A stretch of 64,000 nucleotides of DNA from Oryzias latipes (Eukaryota > Chordata > Actinopteri > Beloniformes > Adrianichthyidae), in assembly GCF_002234675.1 (NCBI RefSeq), contig NC_019870.2, forward strand, positions 1,103,985 through 1,167,984, in the 5' to 3' direction. Of this stretch, positions 21,967-34,157 are shown one piece after another. A program made the position numbers and the translations under genes. Position 1 is the first letter of the stretch. Each line of letters starts with the position of its first letter. Below the pieces are notes generated by a model, which was not told where the DNA came from, searched no databases, and saw only the letters and a list, made by a program, of their open reading frames with translations.

Positions 21967-22119
21967 GTGCCAGTCAGTGAGAGTTAGTGTTCTGTCAGTT
22001 CATGTTCTTGGTGAAGAATGCTCATTGAATTGTCTGGTGAGGACAGTATTGTTCATTCCTGGACATCTTCTGCGGTTGTTGTGCTATTAATAATTCTGAA
22101 ATGTTTCTTTCATTTCTTT

Positions 22120-25100
22120 GAACACTAGGGGGCTTAAAAACAACGTTAAGCCATAAGCTATTTTTTTATTTTGTAAGGAGCAGAAAGCTAAATGTGTTTT
22201 TTTGCAGGAAACCCATTCAGTTGAAGAAGATGTAAACGTCTGGAAGTTGCGGGGGGGGGGGGGGGGGGGGGGGGCTCTCATTCAGCTGGTGTTGTGATAC
22301 TTTTAAACAAATTCCCGGGAAAAGTTATAAACCACTTTGGGGACACTTATGGCCATTGGTTGATATTAATGATTGAGTTTAATGGTGAAATGTCTATTTT
22401 GGTGACCATGACTGATGATGTCATAGTTGGAGGTGACTTTAACTTGGTGTCAGACCTTTAGACAGACATCCACCTAGAGCACAATGTCACAAGTTTGATG
22501 ATCTGGTGGTTGAATTTATGAATGCTGTCAATTTAGTTGATTATTGGAGAATTCTGAACCCAGTGACCAGGCAATATACATGGTTTGATGCTGCAGGAAA
22601 TGGACAATGTTCAAGGTTAGATTATTGGTTAATATCTTCATCATTAGTAAAATATATTGATAAATGTTCCATTTCTGCTTCAGCCTTAACAGACCACTGT
22701 GATGTTTCTTTATCCCTTCAATGGAATCGGTCAGAACCTGATTTAAATCAAATGTGGAAATTCAACAATATGCTTTTGGAAGATTCCTGTTTTTGCAACA
22801 AGGTTAGACAATAATAACAGAAGTTGATGCTTTGGACATGTCACCTGTGAGGAAATGGGAATGGCTTAAGTTTGAAATTAGAAGTCTTGCAATTGAAGTT
22901 AGCAAAAAGTGCCTTTAGATTGAAACGTCTAAAACAACAAAATATTTTCAGAAATATTAATGACCTTTTTAAAAAGATGGATTTGTCGACTGGAGATTTA
23001 TTAGAATTAAATAAATTACAAAGCGAGTTAGAGGTTTTGTATATTGAAAAAGCTAAAGGTGCGTTTGTTAGATCCCGCGTTTGCTGGATTGAAGAGGGAG
23101 AAAAAAATACCACATATTTTTTTAATCTTGAACAACAAAGGCAATTAAAAAAGCAAATTAACAAATTATCAGTAAATAATTTTGTTTATGAAGACCAAGG
23201 GGAGATTAACAAAGAAATAGACCCATTTTACTCCAATTTATACAAGTTTTATCATTCTGAAGTGAAATTTTATTTGAAAGCATTGAAGGATTGAACCAAA
23301 ACATTGATTTAGAATTGAAACATTTTATGGAAAACGATTTAGACATTGAGGAAATGGATGCTGCTGTACTAAAGATGTCCTCTGGGAAATCTCCTGGCTT
23401 GGATGGTTTAACAGCAGAATTTTATAAATTCTTTTGGACAGAAATTAGACGTTTGTTACATGAAGCTTGTCTGGAATGGATCTCAGCAGGGAGCCTTTCT
23501 AACACTATGAGACAGGGGTCAAACCTAACAAAAACACTTTATATTTGGATAATTGGAGACCAATTACTTAGTTATGCAATGACTATAAACCTTTAGCTCA
23601 TGTTTTTGCAGAGCGTCTAAACAGAGGACTGAAGGATTTAGTGGATGAGTGTCAGTCAGCATTTATTACAGGAAGAAATATCCATAATCACATTAGGTTG
23701 GTAGTAGATTTGTTGGATTATTGTGACTTTGTTGACCCCCATAGTTTAATATTATTTCTAGATTTTTATAAAGCATTTGACACATTGGAGCATTCCTTTT
23801 TAATTAAAGCCCTGAAATTTTTAGGATTTGGTGATAATTGTTGTAATATTATTAAAATGTTGTATAATGATATTTATAGTTCAGTTTCCTTAAATCCAGG
23901 AATTACTCCCCGATTTGTAATTAAAAGGGGAATCCGACAAGGTTGTCCCATCTCGCCCAAACTGTTTATATTAGCTACTCAGTTATTAACCATCCTCATA
24001 AAACAGTCATGATATTGAAGGTATTTCTAATTTTGATAAGCAACACAAAATGAGTCAGTTTGCAGACGATACTGCTTTACTTCTAAAAAACGTTGCAGAG
24101 GTTGTTAAAGCTCTAAGTAGGCTTCAGTTATTTTCCAAAGCATCAGGATTGAAGTTAAATATTCCCAAATGTGAAATCCTCCCCATTCACTCATGTCAGC
24201 ACCAAACTATTGAAGCCATTAGGGTTCTTCATGAAGTGAAATATCTGGGTGTATTATTGTCTAAAAACACAATAAGGAGGGAAGAAGTCAACATTACAAA
24301 CCGATTGTTTGATATAAAGAAAAGTTTAAGTCGCTGGTTGACAAGAGATTTAACTGTTTTTGGGAGAAATCTGTGAACCAAAGCAGAAGGCGTCTCTAAG
24401 ATTATTTATCCTGCTATTCTTCATACATATCCCCTCCAAACATTAAGAAAGTTAACTCTATTTTTTTTCAGTTCATATGGAAAAACAAAACACATTCTAT
24501 CAAAAGTTCCCAACTGGTCAAAGGTTATGATAATGGTGGCATCAATGCTCTGGATTTTGAAGCTATGGTCGGTACTTTCAGAATTCATTTTTAAAGCTCT
24601 TCTGGTTGATAATAACTCCATGTGGTTTCATATTCCAACATCCATCTTTAAACATTTAGGAGGCATAGACTTCCTTTTGAAATGTGATTTTGAAGTCAAC
24701 AAGATTCCAATCATTTTGTCCAACTTCCATAAACAGGTTCTTCAGTTTTGGAAAATGATATTTAATCCCAATTTTACCTCATGGATCAACATTATGGAAC
24801 AACAGAACAGTATTAGTTGGTAGAAATCTATATTCAAACAGGATTGGTTTGACAGGAACATTCTTTTTGTTACAGATTTAACTGACAGTGACGGTAATTT
24901 ATTGACTTTTTCTTCCTTTATAGATAAATACCATCATCTCACCTGCAGCCTTAAAGAATTTAAAAAAGTATGTCGAGCTTTTCCTGCTGCTTTGATTCAT
25001 TTAATAAAGAACACTGTTTTCACTCCTCATAGAACAATTATCTCATGACCAAAATTACAGATAAATGGATGTAATTTCTTAGATTTTAAACTAAATAACA

Positions 25101-25500
25101 ATCTTTTGAAAAACTGTTTAAAAGAAAGAATTTATCACGTCCATAATCGAGCCTCTTTTAGATCATTCTCTTATTCCAACAGCCAATCTCTGTTAGTTAA
25201 AGCACACTCAAAGTACATTAAATGGTCTGTTCTGCCCAAAATAAAAGAAGCTCATTTCAAAATAATTAATAAATATTATCCGGTCTCTGATTTTCTTCAA
25301 AGCAGATTTAAATTCGATGTGGAATCTTGTACTTTTTGTAACTCAAATGAGGAAACGCTGGAACATTTGTTTTTTTTCATGCAGTTACTCTGAGGATTTC
25401 TGGACTCATAAGAAATTAGATTCATTTAAAACTGAATATTCCCCTTTTGGTATTTCTGAGAATACTACTGTTTATGGAAAATCTAGATGATTCTTTCTCA
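22120..25500 (+). pseudogene. L1-type ORF2 (endonuclease/reverse transcriptase), broken
   Basis: Endonuclease pieces include FLQETHS near 22205, SAGVVILLNKFPGKV after the G-run, and YTWFDAAGNGQCSRLDYWLI with TDHCDVSLSL at 22580-22730. RT pieces include SSGKSPGLDGLTAEFYKFFW (about 23380), QSAFITGRNIHNHIRLV (23650), ILFLDFYKAFDTLEHSFLI (23750), RGIRQGCPISPKLFILA (23930) and QFADDTALLL (24056). A C-terminal CTFCNSNEETLEHLF cluster lies at about 25330. Multiple stops and frame changes separate these. Motif spelling fits the L1/Tx1 group. Confidence 0.85.
22251..22274. repeat. 24-bp G homopolymer
   Basis: A pure run of 24 G inside the endonuclease region of the degenerate L1-type ORF2. It replaces coding sequence between the tryptophan after QETHS and the SAGV block. 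Run length may be unreliable in the assembly. Confidence 0.9.
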
Positions 25501-25865
25501 AATACCATAAATATCATCTTACTTTTAGGAAAATATCATAACCACTGTTGTAAGTGAGGTTCCAAGCCCTCCTTTCCAGGTTTTATTAACGCATTTAAAT
25601 TATTTTATTCCTCACTGAAAAGATTACAATCCTCGGTTGGTGTTAAAATAATATCTAAACAAATTTCCTTGTGGCTGTTATTTTAGTTTCTGTCCTGTGA
25701 TATAATTTGGCTCCTGTTTTTTCTTTTTTTTAAGTGATCTAACACTGATGACATCTGAGAGAATTATGTCCACCCCCCACCCTAGTGAGCGTGTCTTTCG
25801 TAGTGTGTTCATCCTCTGCTGGAGTTTGTATCTTTGTGTCTTTGAAAAGTTCAATAAAAAACAGC

Positions 25866-26480
25866 ATCCGGGCATAAATCGATCTTTAGATGAACGTGCA
25901 CTCACTGAAACGCGCGCGTCCTCCTGTATGTCGGAGAGTCCGAGGAGCGGCTGCGGGGACGGATTCCGGACCCAGACGGCGCAAAGATCAAATCTAATCG
26001 ATGTGATCCGCGCGCGCGAAGCTGCTCACACCCCGGTGCGAGCTCCGGAAACTGATGAGGGCGATACTGACGCGCGTCTTTACGCGCACGAGGCGGTCAC
26101 CTCATTTGGTTATTGTTGAACCCCACTTTGTTTTAGAAATGAATAGTACTTATCATTTAGTTCTTAACTGTTAAGGTTATCATCAGGTTGAAACAAATTT
26201 ATTCTGCATTTGGAATTGTGTTGTATTCTGATGTTGTATTGTTATAAATGTTCCATTTTTGTATTCAGCAAATGTTCAATAAAAATAAAAACCTGCCCCC
26301 CTCCTCTGAGCACGAGGCTAATATAAAACCACTAGAAAAAACTCCAGTGGATCATAAAATATTGTTTTGATGCTTTCTTAAAAATAAACATCCATCTTTG
26401 TCAGTGTAATACGATCAGAAACATATTTTGATGTGAAAAAGAACAATCTGAATAGAAACAGCGGGTCGCAATCCGATCCG
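25866..26480 (+). repeat. Duplicated 1-kb unit, copy B right part
   Basis: It aligns with copy A from about 16677 to 17495, with two differences in structure: about 80 bp is missing before TGTATGTCGGAG, and copy A has an extra 120 bp. The first 60 bp differ from both other copies at about five positions. The rest is about 98% identical by eye, including the small ORF (25928-26119) and AATAAA at 26278-26283. Confidence 0.85.
25928..26119 (+). CDS. Small ORF of unknown function in duplicated unit, copy B
   Basis: A 63-codon counterpart of 16820-17011, differing by R to S, H to R and F to Y. No domain is recognised. Its TATA-like box was altered to CATAAATC, and the L1 insertion separates it from the other upstream sequence. 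Confidence 0.22.
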   Translation: MSESPRSGCGDGFRTQTAQRSNLIDVIRAREAAHTPVRAPETDEGDTDARLYAHEAVTSFGYC

Positions 26481-28116
26481 TTTTTTTCCATAATCAATAA
26501 AACCTGCCGTTGCCCTTTCAGAATAAAAGCATCCTGGATGCACATGTTCTAATCAAACCTTTATGGTGAAATTGTTGCAGTTTTAATCCAGCTGATCTTT
26601 TGGAATTCAAAACTTTGTTTTCTTCAGCGTCAGCAGAAATATCTGTTTATCTGAGTCCAGCCTTTGATTCTGTGACCTGCAGTGAGATACATTGCTGGGT
26701 CACATGTCCTTGATATGGAAAAGGCCTGTTGGTCTACACTTTAACGGAAGATCAATAAAAGCTTAATGAGAAAAATATATAAATTATAACCAAAGTCAGA
26801 AATACATTAAGTTGGATAAATGTGTTGATTTGAGTTGTGTAAACAAAAAATTTAAGTTTGATCAACGTTAGAGATGGACAGATATAAGTTGAATGAAGTT
26901 AATTCAATTACGTGTTACCAATGGAAGTGATTCATTTAAGTTGGATCCACTTTTTCTTTTTAGAGTGAACATTCATACATGCAGTTAAATAACATCTACC
27001 TTTGTCCAATATGAACAGGAAACAAACTGAGAAGTCCTCATACTTTCCAAACTGAGCTCGCCATCTCCAGGTTTTAGGGTCGGCCCTAGAATTTCTTTAA
27101 CTGGAGCCAAAGCGATCCTGTTGGAACCATCTGCCTGATCCATTTGAAGCTGCTGGTTCAGATTGACCCGGGTAACCCGGACTTTCCTTTGCTCCACATT
27201 TAAAAGGTCAGTTTGGACTAATGTGCTTTTAAACGTTGTCCTCTGGTGGCTTTTGTTGCATAACTGAACTGGAGGTCCTTCAGGTTTTTAAGGCGTTTGT
27301 GGGAAGATGGAAGTTTGCGGAGCTCCAACCGCTTAAAGGTCCTCATTTAACACCCAAATCATTCCCAGAAAAGATTTGTTTTCCCTCCTTTTCCAATTTC
27401 CTTCCTCCGTCTGTGAAGGTCCCGCCTTTTTTCAAAACCGAACCAACGTTTGAGAGAAAAATACAACCAGAAACCATTGTGAAGTGTCTAAAATTTTAAT
27501 TTATCAGCATGAACTCCACTCAAGTTCTGTAGCACATCAGAACTGGTGTAACTGCGCCTCCTGCAGGTGGTTCAGCGAACTGCACAGCTCAGCTTTTTTC
27601 TCCTTTCAGGGAATCTGAGGAAAAGATCAGAGTGATGATTACAGGGGTCTTCAAGACCTGCAAGGATCACAGAACACCTGTCGGGTTTTGAGGTTTCAAA
27701 ATGAGAAACTTTACATTTTTGGTTGATCATTTTACATTGAATATTTTAACATTTCACCAGTTACTTTTTTCAGTATCTAAAGGGAGTCACTCCTACAGGT
27801 CATCCCAGCATACTTCAGGGAAACTGGGCTGGAAGGTTGATGTGGAAAAACATTTGTCCGATTGATCATCCGGTGCAAAAACGGAAGAATCTGTTTTCTT
27901 AAACGGACACATTTAGAGTCTCTCAATGTTGGACATGAATGAGGATTTTAGGAGAATGATTCAGACCATCCGTGTCTCTGCAGTCATCCTCTCCATTCCC
28001 ACTAGTTAATCCTCCTGGTGTCTTCCCCCCCCCCACACGCAAACTTTGAATTTCTTCTAAAAGAGATGAGTTTCTTCATCTGCCGTCTGTCTTCTGGCTG
28101 ACGGATGTTACAGGTC
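26481..28116. other. Intergenic, one possible MITE end
   Basis: No gene recognised. At about 26780-26968, repeated AAGTTGGAT motifs ending in TCCACTTTTTCTTTTTAGAG resemble the terminus of a common fish MITE, but I could not pair two ends confidently. Confidence 0.35.
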
Positions 28117-30936
28117 TCAGATTTTGTAACCTTCTCGTTCAGATAGCCCCTCCCTTTTCTTCAGTTGCGTTTGAGCAGACGTACCGCAGCCATAAAGATG
28201 CCGAACCCTCTGGATGTCCGACGGCGTCAGCATCTTCCTCTGTCCCATGTCCTCCACATTCCTGTTTGGGACGATGGTGGGCTCGCCGTTCGAGGAGAAG
28301 AATTTCCTGACGAGAGGTTGATGAAAAAGGGCCAAAAAGCAGAAAAAGACAGTGCTGCACTTGTCTCATCTTACCGTCCGTAGTGCATGATGGACGTGTA
28401 GTCGTACTGCAGATCAAAGGTCTCACCGTTATACGTCCGGAAGTTGTTCTCCATCCCTGAAAACCAGCATCATTCAGATCATAAAAATAAACTCCAGCTG
28501 AAAACATCACAGATGATCTGACAGAACCTGGATCAGTCACTTTCTGAACCACCTAAAACCTTTTTAGATTCTGAAAACAGGAAGTTTACCTTAACATAGG
28601 ATAAAGCTGCTCCCTGTAGTCATCTGCCTCCATCTAACCTCTGTGTCCAACCCTCATGTCCTCACTACATCCATGAACCTCCACGACATGGGACTGCTGA
28701 AACTGCTGCTGTACCGTCGTATTTATGACATGTACTTTTACTAACACTTTTACTACCATTTGTTCTTACTTTTGCCATTTGTTTGTCGTATTTCTTGTTT
28801 GGTTGCTGTAACAACACAATTTCCCTCGAGGGATCACTAAAAGTTCCGTCTGCTTCATCTCCAGAGACGATGGCAGAAAGGTTTACCAGATATGATGTTT
28901 TCGGGGAGAATGGTGATGTACTTCTCGCGGTCCAGCCTGGTGTGTTCGTGCTGGAAGCCCAGCGTGTGCAGGATCTCATGGGCGATGTTCCCCACAGAGC
29001 ACTCGGGCGCCAGAAACACCTCCTGCTTCCCGCCTCGGTAGCCCACGAAGGACGCACATCTGGAGACGATTCACAGAACCAAAGGTTTGTGAAACAGCAG
29101 CAACCAGCAGGTGAGGTTCCTGCTGGGTTCTTCTGGAGATCAGAGATGCTCCTTCACTGCTCAACTCTCCAGGTGATTGTTCTCTGGAAGAACATCTGCA
29201 GTGGAGCCATCATCGTCAGAGGCTAAAGGAAATCAGCCACCTTTTAAAAGAAAGCTTCTACGTTTCTTTAAAGAACTGGACAGTCTGAAGACTTAACCCG
29301 AATCCTCAGCTGACACCTCTACTTCCATTCCCTCATCAAACCCAACAACCATCTGGAAGTTTCTCAGGGCTTGATGAAGATGTTCTGGGGTTACTGCATC
29401 AGCACCACCTCCACAGGCTGGACTTGACTTCTGCATCCACAGAAACAAAGGCGGAGCCTCAGACTCACAGCAGACGTACCCGTGACCGATTCTGAAGAAC
29501 AGGTAGTCTGACTCGCTGCCGTTTTTCCTGTGAAAGGACACGCAGGTGTGTTTGGACACCATCGCCATGGCAGCCATGATGTCACTGGTCCGACCGTCTG
29601 AGACAGAACAGTAAACTTCAGACGAGCAGAACTTTCACCTGCTGTTCCATTAGAGCAGAACTTTTACCAATTTCTGAGCTGATGTCGTACGGGATGGACG
29701 GCGTCGGCCAGCGATTCCCCACCACATTCCGGTTGTTCTGCAGCGAGAGTACGATAGAAAACCATCAACAGTTCTGTTGGACCAAGAACTCAGAGGAGAC
29801 TCGTTGGTCCAGAGTTCCAGATGGTTTGGATCTCTTAATGCCAAACAGGCTTCCATGATATTAGGAGAAAAATCATCTATGCAGATGATAATCTACTAAT
29901 TTGTTTATGAAGTACTGCGGAGAATATCCCATGATGCATCATATTTACATTTTTTCAATGCGGTACCTCCTCGTGTATGCATGACAGGCAAAACTACAAA
30001 AACAGTTTTTGAAGTTTTGTTCTTAAGCTTTGTGTAGCAGCTGGTCTACATTAAAGTCCCACATGAAATGGGTTTAAACTGTATAAAATAAAGTGTTAAC
30101 ATTGATTAAAAGCAGTAATTAAGACTCAAAATGCAATTTTAACTAATTGTATCATCTTCCAATCATGAATGCTCGCTTAGCTTTGGACACGCCCACAATG
30201 TTTTTTTATAAATCATGCCGTTCAGGAGTTTTTTTTGTCCAGGTCAAAAATCCCAGGAGATCCCAGGAGAGGTTTCTGGGGAAATGGCAAATGTCCCAGG
30301 TATGTACAACTTTACATTTCTAGTTTGCTTCACTGCTACCAGGTAAGGATCCGACCCGTTCTGGCATGTGGTGTTGAGGGAAATCCAGGAAACATTTACG
30401 TACGCCGTTTCTTTTGTGTGATTGGTGCGGATCTCGGACTTCCACAAACACTCAGATCTAAACCAAATAAATAAAATTTATAAAAAATTTTAAAGAGTTT
30501 TACTCACCCCCAACAAAAGGTCTCCCTCCACCAAGGCATGATCTTCATTTAGTAACTCTGGAAACAAGCAAAGGTACGTCTGATTCCATTTTTGTGTGTG
30601 TGGTCAGAGAGTCAGACAGGTTCTGCTGAAGGCCTCACCTTCCAGGGTCTCTGGGTCGTGTTTCTTCTTCAGTTCTTCTTTGAGATGTGGAGCTTCAAAA
30701 ACAAAAAAGTACTTTCTATTCTTACATTGGGAACAGAACCTCTGTTGAACCGAGGCGTTCAAAGCAGAATTTACCTTTTTTGACTTCTTTCAAATGACCA
30801 GAATTCCCTAAAAACACAACAGAGTTTTTTTCTAACAAACCATGAAGACACAAAAACAGCAACACAACTTTCTTGCTGCCTCACCATTTCTCATCGCCAG
30901 AGCCAACAGAAGCAGCAGAGAGAGCCGAAGCAGCAT
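28117..30936 (-). CDS. astl: Astacin-family zinc metalloprotease, ASTL/hatching-enzyme type, nine exons
   Basis: This is a secreted protease. Exons on the minus strand are 30936-30885, 30807-30775, 30692-30639, 30557-30508, 29737-29668, 29597-29480, 29059-28887, 28456-28375 and 28306-28117. All junctions are GT-AG, and the lengths sum to 822 nt (273 aa plus stop) in one frame. Exon 1 encodes a signal peptide (MLLRLSLLLLLALA). The propeptide carries EGDLLL, where the Asp acts as the zinc switch. The mature enzyme begins near NNRNVVGNRWPTPSIPYDI. Exon 7 has the zinc site HEILHTLGFQHEH and exon 8 the Met-turn SIMHYG. Four cysteines (HTCV, GCAS, PECS, YGC) fit the two astacin disulfides. The extra N-terminal cysteines of six-Cys fish astacins are absent. 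The stop used lies 15 codons after YGC; a GTACGT there could instead splice to a longer C-terminus. Orthology to ASTL rests on its neighbouring adra2b-like gene. Confidence 0.9.
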
Positions 30937-31865
30937 GGTGTCCTCTGAACCTCAGGCCTCCAACTCCTGCGGTCAGGCTGAATGAAATCACCTGGGAGCA
31001 GGTAGGCCCCTCCCACCTGAGGAACCTGCTGAGCCTTCATCAGCCCATCTGGTCTGAAACGTCAGAGGTCCAATCAAAAAGAAGCAGAATCAGCAGGTAT
31101 GAGATCCTGGTTCGTCCACTCCGGTCAGGAAAGAAAAGGAATAGAAAAGACATATTTAAGAATACGTGCAGTCATCAATTTGTTATTTAATTTTTGAGAA
31201 TATTGAAGAGGATGTAGAAAGTTTGAGGGGAAAAATGACAAAAATACAGGTGGCAGACATGCAGCAAAAGGATGGGAGCAATAAAAATAAGGAATCCGAG
31301 TTTCAGATCAACTGGAAAGTAGTATTTATGAGCCTCCCCCCCATAATTATCTAAGAATGAACACGGTAAAAAAATGTTTACTTTAGTTTTCCCGCCAAAA
31401 TAATACATGACATCATGTAAAAAGTTTTGGATGCTAATTGCAGTTTTGTGGAGATTATCCAGAAACTGTTACACACCTTTTTTTAAATAATCTTAGTTTA
31501 CACAGACAACTCAGTAGATTTATTATTATTCATATATTCAAAGATTTCTCCATAATACAGAAAAATGAAGCATAAAAAGTTTCTATAGAATAGGTTGATT
31601 AATTACTATGGCAAGATTCTATCTTCATAAAAATTTAGGCTATTTAATCATAAAACTATATTTTCCTGAATTCCTTAGAGATGTAAATGTATATGTAAAA
31701 TCAAAATCACTCATCTAACAAAAAGGCTCTGATGATATTTGTGAATTTTTGCATGAATTTTAACCCCCTCAGCTGTTTGTTCTGGTTAATGTATTTTACA
31801 AAGTATACTACATTTATTCTCTAGTGGTATTGGCACTCTGTTCAATAAAGTAAAAAAAAAGAACA
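30937..31865. other. Upstream of the astacin gene; no other gene seen
   Basis: The first 100-150 bp should hold the promoter of the minus-strand protease. I did not find a convincing TATA box. The remainder is AT-rich with no recognised feature. Confidence 0.3.
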
Positions 31866-31935
31866 ATTAAAGCCGCAAGCGGCGTTGTATGGCCCGCAGA
31901 CGCAACCCGCCTTCCACGCCCAATTCTACGCACCA

Positions 31936-32003
31936 CCGCCCTCACCGCCCTCACCGCCCTCACCGCCCTCACCGCCCTCACCGCCCTCACCGCCCTCACC
32001 GCC
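31936..32003. repeat. (CACCGCCCT)n 9-bp minisatellite
   Basis: Seven to eight units of CACCGCCCT. The equivalent place in the second 2.29-kb copy (about 34228-34250) has only a non-expanded CACCGCCTCCCTCACTGCCC, so this expansion is specific to copy 1. Confidence 0.9.
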
Positions 32004-32032
32004 CACTTTTGATGAAGGCTAGTCAAAACTGC

Positions 32033-32530
32033 ATATGCTAATTATGCTAACTATGTTAGCTATGCTAATGTGGCTAAAAGTGCTAGCATAGCGATCAGCA
32101 TCATCAACTGACTCAGAAAAACACATTACCTAAAATGCTACTTATGCTAACTATGCTAGCTATGCTAATGTGGCTAATAGTGCTAGCATAGCGATCAGCA
32201 TCATCAACTGACTCAGAAAAACACATTACCTAAAATGCTAATTATGCTAATTATGCTAACTATGCTAATGTGGCTAAAAGTGCTAGCATAGCGATCAGCA
32301 TCATCAACTGACTCAGAAAAACACATTACCTAAAATGCTAATTATGCTAACTATGCTAGCTATGCTAATGTGGCTAAAAGTGCTAGCATAGCGATCAGCA
32401 TCATCAACTGACTCAGAAAAACACATTACCTAAAATGCTAATTATGCTAACTATGCTAGCTATGCTAACTTAGCTAAAAGTGCTAGTTTAGCGATCAGCA
32501 TCATCAACTGACTCAGAAAAACAAATTCCT
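32033..32530. repeat. 101-bp tandem repeat, copy 1 (about five units)
   Basis: Each unit contains TGCTAATTATGCTAACTATG, then a GCTAGCATAGCGATCAGCAT segment, and ends CAACTGACTCAGAAAAACAC. Within units there is a further 10-bp ATGCTAACT periodicity. Confidence 0.92.
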
Positions 32531-34157
32531 CCATTGGTAAGAGTTATATGTCATAAGTTGCTAAAAAAAACACTTTTTCCAAAATGGCGGCTTTTCTTTT
32601 GATTTTATCTCCATAGCAACCATTTTATGTTTTGGTCCCCTCGGGAGGACGAACAGATTGACGTCAGTTTCGGACAAATCGGTAAAAGTAAACTTTTTGT
32701 CGTCCTTAGCAACAGTGGTTTTATGCTAACCACGCCCACATTCCTTATATGTCCATATCCAGTGTTTTTCAATGTAATCTGTTTCAGGCATGAGCGCATG
32801 CATTCAATTTTCACTGTATTGTATTGAAATGCATGAGAGTTATAACAGTGCGCCACTTTGCTAGCTTGCCACGCACACGCCGTTCAAAAACTACAACTTC
32901 TAATTCCAACATTTTTTCCACAGTAGCTTGCCATTGATGCCCAAAAAGTTTCGAGACGATTGATGAAAATTCCAACGACAAGTTTACGTTTGAATCCGGT
33001 GGTAAAGGTGTTTTTTATAGAAAATTCAAGATGGCCGCCTTTTCCCGAGGTCAAAGGTCGACGAAACTCCAGAGGTGATTATACACTTACGCTAGGGACA
33101 TGCGAGTCAAATTTCGTCAAAATCGCTCGAAAAAAAGTTCATTTTTCCATATTGTGTAAAAACGCGAAAAACGCAAAATGGTAGATTTTGGCACAAAATG
33201 GCCGCCAAACCGTAGGTCGTGTCGCCATCACGTAATGATTTCAAAACTTTCTTTGGATATACCCGACAAAGTTATCTGAGTTTCGTTAGCCGATTCTTAA
33301 AAATAAAATCCGAAAAAAATTTTTTTAGCCGAGTCAGCACTTTTTTTTGCGACGGTTTTTTGTTTACCACGGCCACATTCCTTTATCGATTTTGTCGTGC
33401 GTGACATCGTTTTGTTCAGTGTGGGCCAGGGTATCGCATATTTCAGTTTCAGGCTATTCCGATAAAATATGTGCGAGCTAGCTAAAATGGCGACGGTTGC
33501 GAATTCGCCACGCGCACGCGTTTCAAATTCTACAACTTCTAATTCCAACATTTTGTCCACAGTAGCTTGCCATTGATGCCCGAGAAGTTTCAAAAAGATC
33601 GATAAAAATCCCTAGGACGAGTTTTCGTTTGTATCCGTCAATAAAGGTGCTTTTTTATGAAAATTCAAGATGGCCGCCCCTTCCCAAGGTCAAAGGTCAA
33701 CAAAACTTCTTTGGTAGTTGTAGAATCGTGTTTGTGGCATGTGTATGAAATTTCGTGAAAATCGCTTGAACAAAAGTGTAGTTTTCCCATATTGTCAAAA
33801 AACACGAAAATCGCCATTTCTCTGAGTTCGCCACAAAATGGCCGCCAAGCCGTAGGTCGTGTGGCCATCCCATAATGATTTCATAACTTCTTTGGGATAT
33901 CTCCAACACGCGTGTTTTGGTTTCGTAACTGTATTTCAAAATATTTTTTTTTGGCCCCATAAGCGATTTTCGGCCCATTCATTTTTTTTACGGGATCGCT
34001 CGCCGTGATGTCATTGACTTCGGGGGGGTGGCGTTCTCTTTGCCGAAAATTCATTTTCAATTTATCCCAGGTGTGTGCCAATTTTGGTGAGTTTTCGGGT
34101 ATGTGGCGGGGGTCAAAATTAAGCTCAAAGACGCCGTTAGTGTGCAAGAAGAATAAT

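Larger units (their letters stand above)
21129..25865 (+). mobile_element. L1/Tx1-type LINE, near full length but degenerate
   Basis: It starts with GGAGGCAAGATGGCGG, a common L1 5' leader, and ends near TTCAATAAAAAACAG. ORF1 and ORF2 are both recognisable but broken by frameshifts and stops. It inserted into copy B of the 1-kb unit. The sequence just after its 3' end (from CAGCATCCGGGCATAAAT) repeats sequence found about 130 bp before its 5' end. Either the target-site duplication is unusually long or the two flanks come from different copies. Confidence 0.85.

Noticed and set aside
26985-27197. 70-codon minus-strand ORF (MEQRKVRVTRVNLNQQ)
   Set aside because: It is composition-plausible but matches no family I know, with no start context or neighbouring exons. 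Left unannotated.
30244-30447. 67-codon minus-strand ORF between astacin exons 4 and 5
   Set aside because: It has no resemblance to astacins. The exon 4 to exon 5 junction is in frame without it.
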